Source: Xenopus tropicalis
Lineage: Eukaryota > Chordata > Amphibia > Anura > Pipidae
NCBI RefSeq assembly: GCF_000004195.4
Contig: NC_030678.2
Coordinates: 92,194,404 to 92,258,403, forward strand
DNA length: 64,000 nucleotides
Direction of reading: 5' to 3'
This document shows positions 1 to 11,432 of the stretch, one piece after another; position 1 is the stretch's first letter, and each line of letters opens with the position of its first letter. The notes under the pieces are model-generated. The model saw nothing but the letters and a program-made list of their open reading frames with translations. It was not told where the DNA came from and ran no database searches. The position numbers were made by a program, and so were the translations under genes.

Positions 1-889
1 ATGTAATAAACTGTTTGCACAATAATGGCATAGCAATATATGCTATGAATCTTTAGCTTAATTATATGTATTAGGAAATGAAATAGACAAATCTCATCTA
101 AATATAAAATTAACTTTTTAAATTAATCTGCACTAGCTTTTATAATGAGTCCATCTCAGCTTGTTCTTCCTTTGTAAAAACACCAGTTATAGGAATTAAG
201 CACATATCACTCCACTATGCTTTGTTCTTTATTGGTTATCTCTGTGGTGAGTTGGTATTTTAAACCATAAGCACAAAGTAATGGTTCACGTATACACAGA
301 TCTGACTATAGAGTTATATGGCTAAAATGTATTTAATATTCAACTGCTTTTAAATGGATGTTAACAAACTAAAGGAATACTTAGGTCAATTATAAAATAT
401 AATATATAGTAGTAGCAACAGTATATAGTCCCTAGCAAATATTTGTTATTGGTGTCATTGTTTTTTTTATGCAGAAATATTTCTTTCAAACTATGAAAAT
501 TACTCTATAGTTTTTTTAATATTATAAGTGCGTATGAGTGTGCAAAACTACTTGTAGCAAAAAGTAGCTAACAAGTAAAAGGGGTTAGGATTTATTGCAA
601 GGAAATTGTAAGGGCAGCAATAAAAACTGCAATCAAATGAGAGAATAAAACCATTGGAGTAACATGCCCCGAGGCTTAGATCTCCTGCAGGGTTGCAAAG
701 ATGTGCACTAGCATAGTAATCACGTTCTACAAAAACAAAGAATACAAGGAATGCATTTACACAAATATAGAGCAAAAATATCACATACAGTATTCATATA
801 TATATAGAATGGGAAACAACGGGTGATGTTGAGTACAGCACAGTACTGCTGAAAAAAGAGGTTGACAATAACCCTCATAATGTACAGTA
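1..889. other. AT-rich sequence without a recognisable gene
   Basis: Both strands are stop-dense and the short frames present show no known motif. I recognise no repeat termini before the MITE that follows. Confidence 0.6.
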
Positions 890-1174
890 CAGGTATCGGA
901 CCCCTTATCCAGAAACCCATTATACAGAAATCGCCCATAGACTCCATTTTATTCAAATAATTCACATTTTTAAAAATGGTTCCATTTTTCTCTGTAATAA
1001 AAAAACAGAACCTTGTACTTGATCCCAAATAATATATAATTTATCCTTATTGGAGCCACAACAATCCTATTGGGTTTAATTAATGTTTAAATTTTTTTTT
1101 TTTTAGTATTAAGGTAGGAGATTTGAATTACAGGAAGACACCCTGAGCATTCTGGACAATAGGTCCTATACCTG
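890..1174. mobile_element. TIR MITE, CAGGTAT family
   Basis: The element starts CAGGTATCGGACC and ends with its inverted counterpart GGTCCTATACCTG. TACAGTA flanks it on both sides, a 7-bp candidate target duplication, although the TA step next to each end could equally be the target. Other copies lie at 27364-27691 and, as fragments, near 33650, 36050 and 40105. It has no coding capacity and the superfamily is uncertain. Confidence 0.75.
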
Positions 1175-1491
1175 TACAGTACTTCTTTATTAAAAGGAGT
1201 TAGATCTAGTTCATGAAGCTCAGGTCAAAATCAATACATTTTTCAGTTATTATTATGGACCAAAGGAATAGGTGAGGGAAAAAGAAGTTGCCATGGTATT
1301 TAAAAAACATCTAAAGGACTATGAAATGGAAGTACTGAAGTCACCTTAACAATTTACATAATGTTTAGCAATTAGCCTTTATCTTGTAACTTGAAATAAT
1401 CTTTGCCAACATAACAGTATTTTAATATTTTTTTCAATTATTAGCTTTCTATTTTGCCTCTAACCATCCTGAAATTTAAAAAAAGCTGTTA

Positions 1492-1651
1492 GGGCCATGA
1501 CAGATGGGGAGATTAGTCGAAATCGGCGAAGTTGCCTTGAGAGGCGTATGCCATCCCATCTAGCCGGTGGGATGGCATTTCGGGGAGTTTAGTTGCCCGC
1601 GACAAGGGAGATTTGACGTGCGGCGACTAATTTCCCCGTCTGTCACGGCCC
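1492..1651. mobile_element. Harbinger-like MITE with TTA target
   Basis: This 160-bp palindromic element has GGGCCATGACAG at the left and CTGTCACGGCCC at the right, directly flanked by TTA on both sides. The inside is CpG-rich and contains the block GGGGAGATTAGTCG, shared with the copies at 41616 and 45386 and in related form at 37263. A 3-bp TTA target duplication is characteristic of PIF/Harbinger elements. Confidence 0.8.
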
Positions 1652-1687
1652 TTAAAGCCAGGCAATAAAACAGGATTAATTGAGAAG

Positions 1688-2003
1688 TAGCGATGAGTGA
1701 ATTATTTTCGCCAGGCATAGATTTGCAACGAATTTCCGCATTTCACCATTGGCGAATTGTTTTGTGAAACTTCAGTGAAAATTGTTCATGAGGAATTTTT
1801 TTTGTTGTGTGTCAAATTGGGCACGGTCGTGTCAAAAAAGGGCACGGTCGCGTCAAAAAAGGTGCGGGCGACAAAAAAATAGCCACGGGTGACAAAAAAG
1901 ACACAGGCGACAAAAAAAAGCACAACAAATGCGTTTCATGAATTTGCTTGCCATTACGTGGATTTTATGGCAAAGTGAAATGGGACAGATTCGCTCATCA
2001 CTA
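1688..2003. mobile_element. hAT-like MITE, TAGTGATGAGCG family
   Basis: The left end is TAGCGATGAGTGAA and the right end is TTCGCTCATCACTA. The flanks TTGAGAAG and TTGAGATG match at 7 of 8 positions and form a likely 8-bp target duplication. The interior (about 1813-1925) is an imperfect tandem array of units of the form CACGGTCGCGTCAAAAAAGG, about 18-20 bp long. The 89-codon frame here is an artefact of the element. Related copies are at 16125, 23275, 26740, 40171, 46831, 50275 and 61120. Confidence 0.8.
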
Positions 2004-2011
2004 TTGAGATG

Positions 2012-4316
2012 CTTTTATTCATTCATTTCTGTATTTATGCAGCTTATATTTCTAAATAGGACCTCTTCCATTCATCTATCATTCTGTCACTTTAACCTAA
2101 GTCAATATTTTCTCCATTTATACCGATTTGTGGATTTTCCAAGTCTATCTGAAAAATATTATAATTATTTCACTCATGCTTGTATTACATTACATTAAAT
2201 AGCTTTGGATTTATAGTTGTGTCAAAAGAGGGAACCTACCTAAAGCAATACCAAATGGCAGACCTTTCTTTACGGAATAGGCAGACATTTTTGTTGTATA
2301 ATTAACCACATTTATGACTAAAGTGTACAAATATCTAAAAATGATTTGATAGTTTTTCAAATCAACAGCAGGGGTAATCACACCAAAGCTGATCAGTCAA
2401 AAGGAGAAACTGTTCCAGCCATCTCCACCCATGGAGAAAGTCCAGAGTCATTTGTCCAACTGACCCACAGTACAGGGTTGTCATTGCTCTATCATTAATA
2501 TGGGTATTTTTATTTTGTGTGAGTGTCAAGTGGGAAGTAATTGTGTTATGTATATTTTTTATAGCAATACCTTTACATATCAATTATTCAGTAGTATTTC
2601 CATTCATTTGTTGAGAGAGAGTTTTTTTTTGGAAAATACAAAAATCTAAGCTCAGTTTGTATGTTGAAACTATGCCTTTTGGTTTTGATATTTTATCAAC
2701 TGTTTGAATACTTTTGGAAGAAGATACTCTGCACACCTTTCTGTTTACTTTGATAAACAAATTAAAACATATTTCTAAAACTATCCATCATCTAAAACAA
2801 ATACGTGAAACCTCACACTTTTTTGAATACAGTTGGAAAACCACCAGACTTCTAACCTGCAATTTAGTAGTCAAAGAAAATATCAGCTGCCTCCCATTCC
2901 ACTGCAGTCACGACTCATGATAAATTGCTGCTAAACTCATCATGTCCCTATGGAAACATGTCCCTAGAAATAGTAAAATAAACACTTAAATGGTAAACCT
3001 GCAGATTTTATTTTGGCTGATTGTGCAGTTGAAACAAATCTTCAGGTATAATATAAATACAAAACAAACGAAAAAGTATTAGAAACGTCATTACCTTGGA
3101 GATAAGTAAATCCATTTGCAGATGCTAAGACTGGTGAGATTTGATGATGTGGATGAAGAATGTTACCAAAAAGACTAATAAGTTCTCTAGGGGAAAATAT
3201 ATTTTGTCATTTCACGCACACCAGCTGTCTGTTTCTTCTTCAGCTGAGCTTCCCTGGTACTTAAGGGTTGTAGAATTACCATTTATGATTGTACATGTTT
3301 GTAAAGAAAATATGTGGAATTATTTAGCATGGTTTCTGAAGCAAAATTAAGAAGACAATAAAATCAGAGTGTTTGCTATTGACCCCAGTTCCACAGTTGA
3401 GTGTCTTATACACTCAAGAGGTGCTGGAATAAAGTAACTTGATTTCAAATGGCATGAAGATGGTAGTGAAGAATAATTGAAAGTATCAATGAATTATGTA
3501 CCGTAACCTGTTTTTCCAGTTTATATTGTTCCATTTTGCAAATGCAAATCCATTGACGGAATCATGGCTATACACAACACAAAAGTCCATTAATATTTTG
3601 TACAGTTCTGTGCTGTAAACTACAGCCAACCATCTGTTACCTTGATTTCTGACAAGATTGGGTCCGGTTATAACTGACATTCTTTGGTAGGCTCCAAAGG
3701 TCTTTAGATCTTTTGTGCTATTATAGTATAATATTATAATTATAGTATTTTATATAGTGAATAAATTACCCCTATTGTAAAATATAAGGATAGGTCACAG
3801 AGGAAATCTATGACCATATTAAAGCATAAGGCCAAAGGCTATAAAATTCTAATATTTTGCAACAGAGCGTACATTATTTATTATAATACATAAGTTTAAA
3901 TGAGTCATGAGACAAAAAATATTAATAAGCACCATGTATAAGGATATCATTTACAGGTTATTCATGGCTCCTGTGTATTGCAGTGCTATAATATTACACT
4001 CCCAGCTTCACCTTCATTTCTCCATGCAATATATATTACGTTCTGACCTAATCAAATGAGTTTCATTACCACTTCAGCAATATCAGTAAAGCCAATACAC
4101 AAATTATAAAAAGGTTTACATTTTTTATTATTTGACCTCCCCTAAAATTCAGGGGACAATGCTTCTGCAATCTACTCTTTATCCCATTAGGGTGAGTTTA
4201 TGTTGCTTTTAAATATGAGTTCTCTATTATAAATATGGCCACTTTGACTCTGAATCAGACATACCACACAACATGGCCAGTGAAACCTTTCACCTTAGAG
4301 CCACATATACACACTA
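2012..4316. other. Non-coding, no recognised repeat
   Basis: AT-rich sequence with only short chance frames. I see no splice-flanked exon, RNA gene or clear TIR pair. Confidence 0.5.
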
Positions 4317-4321
4317 GGTAC

Positions 4322-4784
4322 ACATTTACTAACCCACGAACGGGCCGAATGTGTCCGATTGCGTTTTTTTCGTAATGATCGGTAATTTTGCGATTTTTTT
4401 CGGCGTCTTTACGATTTTTGCATAAAAACGCGAGTTTTTCGTAGCCATTACGAAAGTTGCGCAAAGTCGCGATTTTTTCGTAGCGTTAAAACTTGTGCGA
4501 AACGTTGCGCCTTTTAAGTTTTAACGCTACGAAAAAGGGCGACTTTGCGCGCAAGTGTTAACGCTACGAAAAAATTGCGACTTTGCGCAACTTTCGTAAT
4601 GGCTACGAAAAACTCGCGTTTTTATGCAAAAAACGTAAAGATGCCGAAAAACTCGCGTTTTTACGCAAAAATCGTAAAGACGCCGAAAAAAATCGCAAAA
4701 AATACGAAAAAGTCGCAAAATGTTCGTTTCCAATCGGAATTTTTCCAATTCGGATTCAAAATCGTGTCTTAGTAAATCAGCCCC
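4322..4784. mobile_element. CpG-rich foldback element
   Basis: Near-perfect inverted arms at about 4417-4494 and 4553-4630 (roughly 76 of 78 bases complementary) flank a 58-base centre. The outer edges read ATTTACTAA at the left and TTAGTAAAT at the right. The right arm has an extra 39-bp tandem duplication (4611-4649 and 4650-4688) that is absent from the left arm. CpG is far denser than in the surrounding DNA, which suggests a fairly young copy. Open frames on both strands across the arms (69-85 codons) are consequences of the palindrome. The terminal motif resembles the TIR element at 12601, but no target duplication was resolved. Confidence 0.8.
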
Positions 4785-6630
4785 TTAGTGTTGCTAATCA
4801 TGGTTACATGATACACAATATCATTTGGAGTAGCCAATAATACACTTTAGTAGAACATTACAGAATTCAGAATTTTAAAAAACAATAGATTTTATTTTTC
4901 CTTGCTCAGTGAAACAAGGGCACTTTTTAAAGGTTTGGTTAGGTGCTTTGAATCACACAGTATGGAAACTCCAACACATATTTAAAAAGGTGGATATAAA
5001 TCTTAAAAATAACATGTCCTCTTCTGCTTATATTGTAACAATTACAGTATTTTAAAGTAATAGTAAATTCACTTCTTCAATTTAATAGAACAGGGAAGAC
5101 AAAAAAGTGAGATACTAATGAGATTTTTATATTTTTAGTAATGACTGTAAAGTGCATCAATGTGACAAGAATATAGCTCAATGTAGGATGGATTTCCTAT
5201 TAAAAAGTCATATATTTACCTGTTAGCTGCCATTTCCAACCTTAGAAGACACAAACTCTAACAAATCTCAATTAGTTGCTTGGGAATAAATCCAGGCCTT
5301 ACAGGAAGAAAGGAAAGTTTCAGTACAGAGGAGGAAAAAAACTACTATAATGAATTGCTTGGATTGACCATTTCCAAAGCAGTGGAAGATTAATGTGCAA
5401 AGCCCTCACAATATTGTGAAATAAATCCCAGTACTGTGGTATAATGAAGGAATCAATAGGATTATGGGGTTAAAACCAAAGTAAACCTGACTGACAGATG
5501 CAAAATAAATTATATTTGCTGGACTTGTTGAGGTTAAATGAAACATAATAAATAAGAAAACTGCACAGGAACAGTGTTGATATGTCTGCAGAAGCAGACA
5601 AATTTCTGTTTTCTTTTCTGATCATGAACCCTGTTTAAATGCCTTTCTATTTCTGAGAAAAGCTTCTAAATCTTACTCTATTAATTCTGTTGAATGTGCA
5701 TACCATCCACATATATCATAAAAAAATATTTTAGTATACTTATTATATTATACTATATAACGAAAATAAAAAGAAAGATTTTGGGCTAATAATATGATTA
5801 TTGTTTTGGTTCTTTAGCTAATGTTGTTTTCTCTGGCTCTAAAACCCCTCAAACAATTGCTTTATGAATAATGTGTAACTTATATAGAGGATTGCTTTAT
5901 TAACTGAGAAGTAGAGCAGCCTTATAAAAAGGAACAAAATACAGTTGAAAAAGTTTTCAAGAGATTTATGACCCTCCCGTGTTGACCTTGAGTTGGCAAC
6001 ATTGTGCAGACTCTGTCCCCACCAGGCTGCTATAGAGTCTCACTGCACATGCTCACATTATTATGTATGGGAGCACAATAAGGAATGTATACTCTATCAA
6101 CTATATCAAGTACTGACAATCTGAGTTGAAGACTAGAAAAAGAGAAAAGGAGGAAGTGGACCCTGCACCATGGTAAGGGAGACCCTAAGTTCAACTAGAA
6201 AATATTGTTTGCTGGTGCAGTAAAAAAATCAAAATACACAACAAAAATTTGGACAATGTAACCACAACTCCCCAATACACACACTGCACAGACCCTATGC
6301 TCTTCTTATTGTCCCACCACTATTTCACTGTTTTCAGCTAGAAAAATTGAGACATTGGGGTTGTCTCATTAAAATATAACTTTTATGAAAAACTTTATAA
6401 AATAACAGATTAAAATGTTGGCGTAAGTAGTATATCATTTATTTTTTAGTGCTCAACATCTGGGTAGTTTGGCATGTATGTTAGTCAAATGTGCAGTGCA
6501 AAAAGCTATAGATAATCCTGCCTTTGTCTAGTCTTAAACTACCGGATCATTGTATTCAAAGGGAAAGGGGTATATCTGTGCCGCATAACTCCAATCTCTG
6601 CACATTTATTATGACCAATATTATTAATAG
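4785..6630. other. Non-coding, no recognised repeat
   Basis: AT-rich unique-looking DNA. No gene, RNA or TIR pair was recognised. Confidence 0.5.
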
Positions 6631-6641
6631 CTTTGCCATTC

Positions 6642-6726
6642 TTTATTCTGAGAATGTGCCAAAAATTAAAAATGCATTCCTACCGCTGACAAGCGTTTTG
6701 CCCACAAACAATTTGGGCTTTATCAG
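6642..6726 (-). repeat. Degenerate retroelement tail with hammerhead-like core
   Basis: On the minus strand the order is CTGATAA, a 5-bp stem (GCCCA with TGGGC), then AAAACG, followed about 45 nt later by AATAAA (plus-strand TTTATT at 6642-6647). This is the same arrangement as at 18307 and 18665, but core guanines are changed to adenine and the outer stem does not pair. I read it as a decayed copy. Confidence 0.35.
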
Positions 6727-7302
6727 TGTAGTCAGTGTGCAGTTTGTGGAGGTGTGGTCCCATTGTTCAGATTTTTGTTGTGTAAAACTCAGTGGACGCC
6801 ATGGCTGCACGCTGTACAGGCAATTCAAATAGCAAAGTACTACTGCATACCACACAGAATAATTTCTGTGATGATTTGGTGTCATGTAAAGTTTTGTTAT
6901 TAAGTGTGGGGGGTGCAGGCAAAACAAGAAATGAATTGAGCATGTCCCAGTGATTACATTTAGAGACAGTTATCTTCCCTATGACATGATTAATTCCTCA
7001 CTGTTAGTGGTGGAATATGGATGAGGTGTCATATTATAAAGGGTCTGGATGGCTCTGGTCACTGATCTTGTTGTCTGACAAATTAAATGAACTTTCTTAA
7101 ACAAAAGGATGACACCAATAGTGATTTAAAGTCCAAAATGATTATTTACTTATATCATATCATACTTGTAACATCAATTGATATCACAGCACCTAAGCGT
7201 CCTAGTTACAGGAACAATCTATTATTTAATGTGAAATGACATAATCCAAACTCCTTGACCCTGCATCCATATTATCAAGGCAAATTAAAAGGACCCTCCT
7301 TA
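6727..7302. other. Non-coding, no recognised repeat
   Basis: No gene-like signal or recognisable repeat terminus. Confidence 0.45.
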
Positions 7303-7767
7303 TTAAAGGAGAAGGAAAAAGAAAAAACTAAGTAAGCTTTATCAGAAGGGTCTATGTAAGCAGTCACAGAAATACTAGTCCTCTATCTAGAAACACAGGA
7401 TTTCTTGTTTCATTTTTGGAAATATGTTCTTAGGGTATCTGACTTCCTCTCTCAGAAAAATCCTTTATTCCCGGGGCCAGAGTCTGGCCAGTTCTCTCCT
7501 CTCCTGCTCCCCCCTCCCATAAGAATACATAAATCTCACTCCCCCCACCCTTAGGAATGTGTGATCTGAGCTATAACGGTTAGAGCTGCAGCAGGAAGCT
7601 ATGAAGACCAAGCTAAATTGGCAGCTGCAGTCTTAAGCAGAGAGTTTATAGAGCTCTTTACTCAGTATGATAAAGCTTGCTGTTGAATAAATATAGTGTT
7701 CTAGGTGGCACTAATGTGGCAAATCTATTGGCAGTAAAATGCCAAAATTACTTTCCTTCTCCTTTAA
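7303..7767. mobile_element. T2/Kolobok-type MITE
   Basis: The element starts TTAAAGGAGAAGGAAAA and ends TTTCCTTCTCCTTTAA, with TTAA as target. The interior (CTAAGTAAGCTTTATCAGAA, CTGAGCTATAA) recurs at 24206, 45302 and 52850 and in an internally deleted copy at 16771. Confidence 0.85.
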
Positions 7768-8026
7768 AGGTGATCAGCCATAAACAGCTGTATAATAAAA
7801 GTCCTTTTCAAATTAAACATGAAACCTAAATTCTTTTTTTTTTTATATTAAAACATCAATACCTAATATTTTTATTTTATTTTTTTTAAATCTGAGCTGT
7901 CAATCAGATATTGCCTGCCCTGCCTCTGTGAGCTGTGTACAGCAAAACTTTCATGGCAAAGATGCTTCTTTTTAGGTTTACAAGCAGTACATGCAATACT
8001 GTTTTTTGCCTTTACATCCCCTTTAA
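7764..8026. mobile_element. Second T2-type MITE abutting the first
   Basis: It starts TTAAAGGTGATCAGCC and ends ACATCCCCTTTAA. Internal sequence (AGCTGTATAATAAAAGTCC, GCTGTCAATCAGATATTGCC) matches the family at 10928. The left TTAA is the right TTAA of the previous element. Confidence 0.75.
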
Positions 8027-8262
8027 CTCAATAAAGTTAACAGTATACTTTATCAGATACTATCAGTATCTCCTTCCCAAATTTAACTCTTGATGAGAGG
8101 AACTGCTAAATTTATTTTGCACAAATATTTAAAACCCTGAGCAAACGGGGCGCCTCTCTCCCAGATTTACTGAAATACTACCACTCTTCAATATCAAACA
8201 AAATTATTGATAGGACCCATTATGTGGACACCAAATATTGCTTTCCATTAAATGACAAGACC

Positions 8263-8295
8263 TTATATATATATGTATATATATATATATTATAT

Positions 8296-8327
<32 letters not shown>

Positions 8328-8328
8328 T
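8263..8328. repeat. (TA)n microsatellite
   Basis: About 65 bp of nearly pure alternating T and A with a few slips. Confidence 0.95.
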
Positions 8329-8464
8329 CTTAATCCACCTTGCATGGACTGATTAATCACACAGAAGAAAATACATTAATGTCTGGGATAAACTTGGGAA
8401 TCAATATAATCTTTTATACACCCTTCACCTCTCATGTCAAAAATTAAGTGGGTTTCATACATTG

Positions 8465-8545
8465 GACATACAGAGTAACATATAAAGCAATCAGTTACCG
8501 ATACAAGAGGTGAAGAGGGCCCTGCCCAAAAGAGCTTACAATCTA
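8465..8545. repeat. Interspersed repeat tail (GAGCTTACAATCT box)
   Basis: It contains GGGCCCTGCCCAAAAGAGC followed by TTACAATCTACAAGG, a block that also occurs in variant form near 41530 and 54395. It directly adjoins the CR1-like remnant. Confidence 0.45.
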
Positions 8546-8778
8546 CAAGGAGAAAGGGTGGATGTCTTCTACTGTAATTGCAAATCTGTTCCTCACAAAT
8601 GCCTTTTCTGCAGAGAAATCAGTCTTAGCTTTAATAGTGTTTGCTCCATATTGTTCCTTTCCTTTTACCAGCTTAATTGCACATCTCTGTACTCTTTCCA
8701 TCTCATTTATATTGTTCCCGAGGATTGAAGTCCAAAACTGCCCTGCATACTCAGGATAAGGATGTACCAGGTATTACT
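8545..8778 (-). pseudogene. CR1/L2-like LINE reverse-transcriptase remnant
   Basis: The minus strand is open for about 75 residues and reads LVHPYPEYAGQFW, then about eight residues later NEMERVQRCAIKLVKG. This is the pattern LVRPxLEYxxQFWxP...LExVQRRAxKLV seen at the end of the reverse-transcriptase/thumb region of CR1- and L2-clade non-LTR retrotransposons. There is no upstream catalytic YxDD block, no endonuclease and no start, so this is a dead 5'-truncated fragment. The plus-strand frames of 65-72 codons here are shadows. The clade is inferred from a short motif. Confidence 0.7.
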
Positions 8779-9364
8779 GATGAGTGAAATTGGTGTGTTT
8801 TGCTTTGCCAAAACTGAGGAAAAACTTGCATCATTTTTGCCGAAATGCATTGGAGTCTATTAAATAAAGTAAAATTATGGTTAAGGTCTTTTAGCTCTGC
8901 AATAACAGCAGTACAAAAAGAAGCCTCCATATAATGAACTGATTCTTATTTAAAAGGATAACTGGCTGTTGCTTGGGGTAGGGAGAGGTTTTTACCTTGG
9001 CTTGACAGGAAGTAGAATCTGACTTCAGTTTAATTTTTAAATTTTGCTCGGTTTAGTGCAAGAGATTTTTTTTTTACTCCCAATAGTCAAAAAGAAAATT
9101 CAGCAAAATCCCTATTCATTGCACTCTTGTTGAACAAGGAAGTATACCGCCCCTATACAGCCCCAGTACTAACCTCTACATAATTAATTCAAGCTACATT
9201 ATAGTAGGTATATGTGAACTTCAGATGACATGAAATAAATAGATATGTTTCTAAGTAGCCTTTATTAATCAGTATAACTCACCCAACGTGTCCCAACTTT
9301 GATGCAAAGCAGAGTTTGTTTAGTTCAGACTGGTGGTAGTTGCAGGGTTCTGTAGCATCCATGC

Positions 9365-9770
9365 AAAGGGCTGGAACTAGGGGTAGGCAGAAGAGGCATG
9401 TGTCTAGGGAGCAGGAGCACTAGCCACATAACCCAGTTATCAACCTACATCTATAGCCCCAGGCGGGCTGAGAGAGTACAATGCAATGCACACCCCGTTC
9501 ATCACCATCTTGTAGTGCACTCACACTCATCTAATCCTTCTCACAGCACATCAATGACCCCCCACCTCACTGCATTTAGAAGAGGGACCAATGAATCATA
9601 CCTCCCAAAATTTGAAAAACGTAGGGGGAAAAAAAAAGAAATGGCGTGTGTAGCGCTGTGAAAATGTTTTGACCATACCCTCTAAACATCACTGTCATTT
9701 TACAAAATTTGACAGGTTAATAAAGTTTTAACACATTTTTGCGGGTTTTGGGTTCTTGTTTTATGTGCAA
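9365..9770. repeat. Repeat fragments, probably hAT-derived
   Basis: GGCTGGAACTAGGGGTAGGC at the left is a terminus also seen in inverted form near 32900, 51640 and 58420. From 9598 a second motif, CATACCTCCCAAAATTTGAA, begins a recognisable Xenopus-type repeat. Neither has a matching right end. The 87-codon frame lies in this material and is not a gene. Confidence 0.35.
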
Positions 9771-10927
9771 GCTTTATCTGCAAGTCTCAGTTCCTTCAAG
9801 AGACCTGTTTAAATTATTAGTTACAATTGTATCTAAGCTCTCTGCTAAAAGCTACTTATTTAATTAAGTTTGAGAAACATTGTATCTTTTTTAGTGTTCA
9901 GTGCAGGAAATCTAAGAGAAATAAGGGATTTTTTAGTAAGAAGTCAAGACTGTCCCGCGAGAGTTGGAAGGTACTGTATGATGGAGGGCTTAGATGTGCT
10001 TTGGGTACACCACACATTTGGACTAGCACTATCCATGCGTGCACTTGAATGCTGCTCATCAGAGTGGGCTGAACTGGAGCACTGCTGCTCATCACAAGCA
10101 GCAAGTGGCTAGGAACATTGTGAGATCAAGTACATTTTGTCAATTCTTAAGTAAGGCTTTTAATTATCACAGCATCAGTAATGTCTGGGAAACTAAATAA
10201 GCATCTGTTATCATTCACATCTCTGCAATGTCTGTTGTGCTTTTTTGCATCATTCTGGATATATAAATTCTGCAATCGCTTAACTATTTGTTCTTCCAAC
10301 ATAATAGTTTGTCAGGCACAAACAAATCCTTTCTGGGAACATACTCTACCTTGATCTTTACACATTATAAGTATGAGAGACCAAAACTGGAACAGTGCCA
10401 TGACTAAATTAAGTTTCTTGGCCAAAGACAATTATATCAGAAACAGCAGAAACAAACAAACAGCGCACAAATATCTAATAAATTTCATAAAATTGATGGA
10501 TTTGTTTTGCTGATGTTAACCAATGATGTTTGTGAGACCAAATAGTTTTAAACAGTTTTCATAAGCAACTGTAAATTGTACTTCTATACACTGTGTTCTT
10601 CTTGTTCCCATCATCTTATACCCTCATGAACCACATTCAAAAGTAAAGATTTTCTGGGAAGCAACATAAATAACACAAGCGTGATAAAAGTTCTCAAAGG
10701 GGTTTCAGCTCAGTAACATGATTGGCTATTGGCTAAGTCAGAGTTAGACAAAAAGTCTCTGAGTGCCTGTAGAATAACGCCTTTGTATCTACACCTGATC
10801 TGTCGTGTCACAAACAGCCTTTTTGCCAATACAGAGAAACATGTAAAGGGTCACTAAATAAGAATAGATTGCAAGAGTGTCAGAGGGTTCAAGTTTTGCA
10901 CTGAAATGTCTGGATTGAATATGGTGC
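9771..10927. other. Non-coding, no recognised repeat
   Basis: Overlapping 68-80 codon frames near 9827-10112 on both strands show no motif and no consistent coding frame. Nothing else stands out. Confidence 0.45.
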
Positions 10928-11432
10928 TTAAAGGGGACCTGTCACCCTAAGAAAAAATTACAAATTGTTTTCTATTGTGTTTGTCAAGCAAAATAAAGTT
11001 CACTATATAAATTTTTTGAAACTTATTTCCTTCAGCACTGGAATTTACCATTGCAGAAAACAGGCAGGCACCATTTTTGGACACTGTTATTAAGGCAAGC
11101 TGTGCATCCTGCTAAAATCTTGTTTCTGTGCCAGTATGGGGGGACCTGATACCCATATCCATGCACTGGTTACATAATTAGATGGCAAGGAGGGAGGGGG
11201 AATGTGAGAAGTGCAGTGACATCTAAGAAGTTCTGAATTGAAAGTGAAAGTAACTGTCTGCCCCACCCCTATGCCTAAGGCATAGAGGCGGGTCAGGCAA
11301 TATATGACTGACAGCTGGGACATTTAAATGCTTATATAATGGGTATAGATGTGTTAATAAAAAAATGACTTTGGGTTACATGTTTTATTTAAAAGGGCTT
11401 TTATTATACAGCTTATATGTCTGGGTGAATAG
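10928..11432. mobile_element. T2-type MITE, right terminus decayed
   Basis: It starts TTAAAGGGGACCTGTCACCC. The interior is palindromic: AAAAGGGCTTTTATTATACAG followed by GTCTGGGTGAAT is the inverted match of the left side. The final CCCCTTTAA is lost. Confidence 0.75.

Noticed and set aside
4527..4840. Paired 73-85 codon frames on both strands
   Set aside because: They are shadows of the foldback palindrome.
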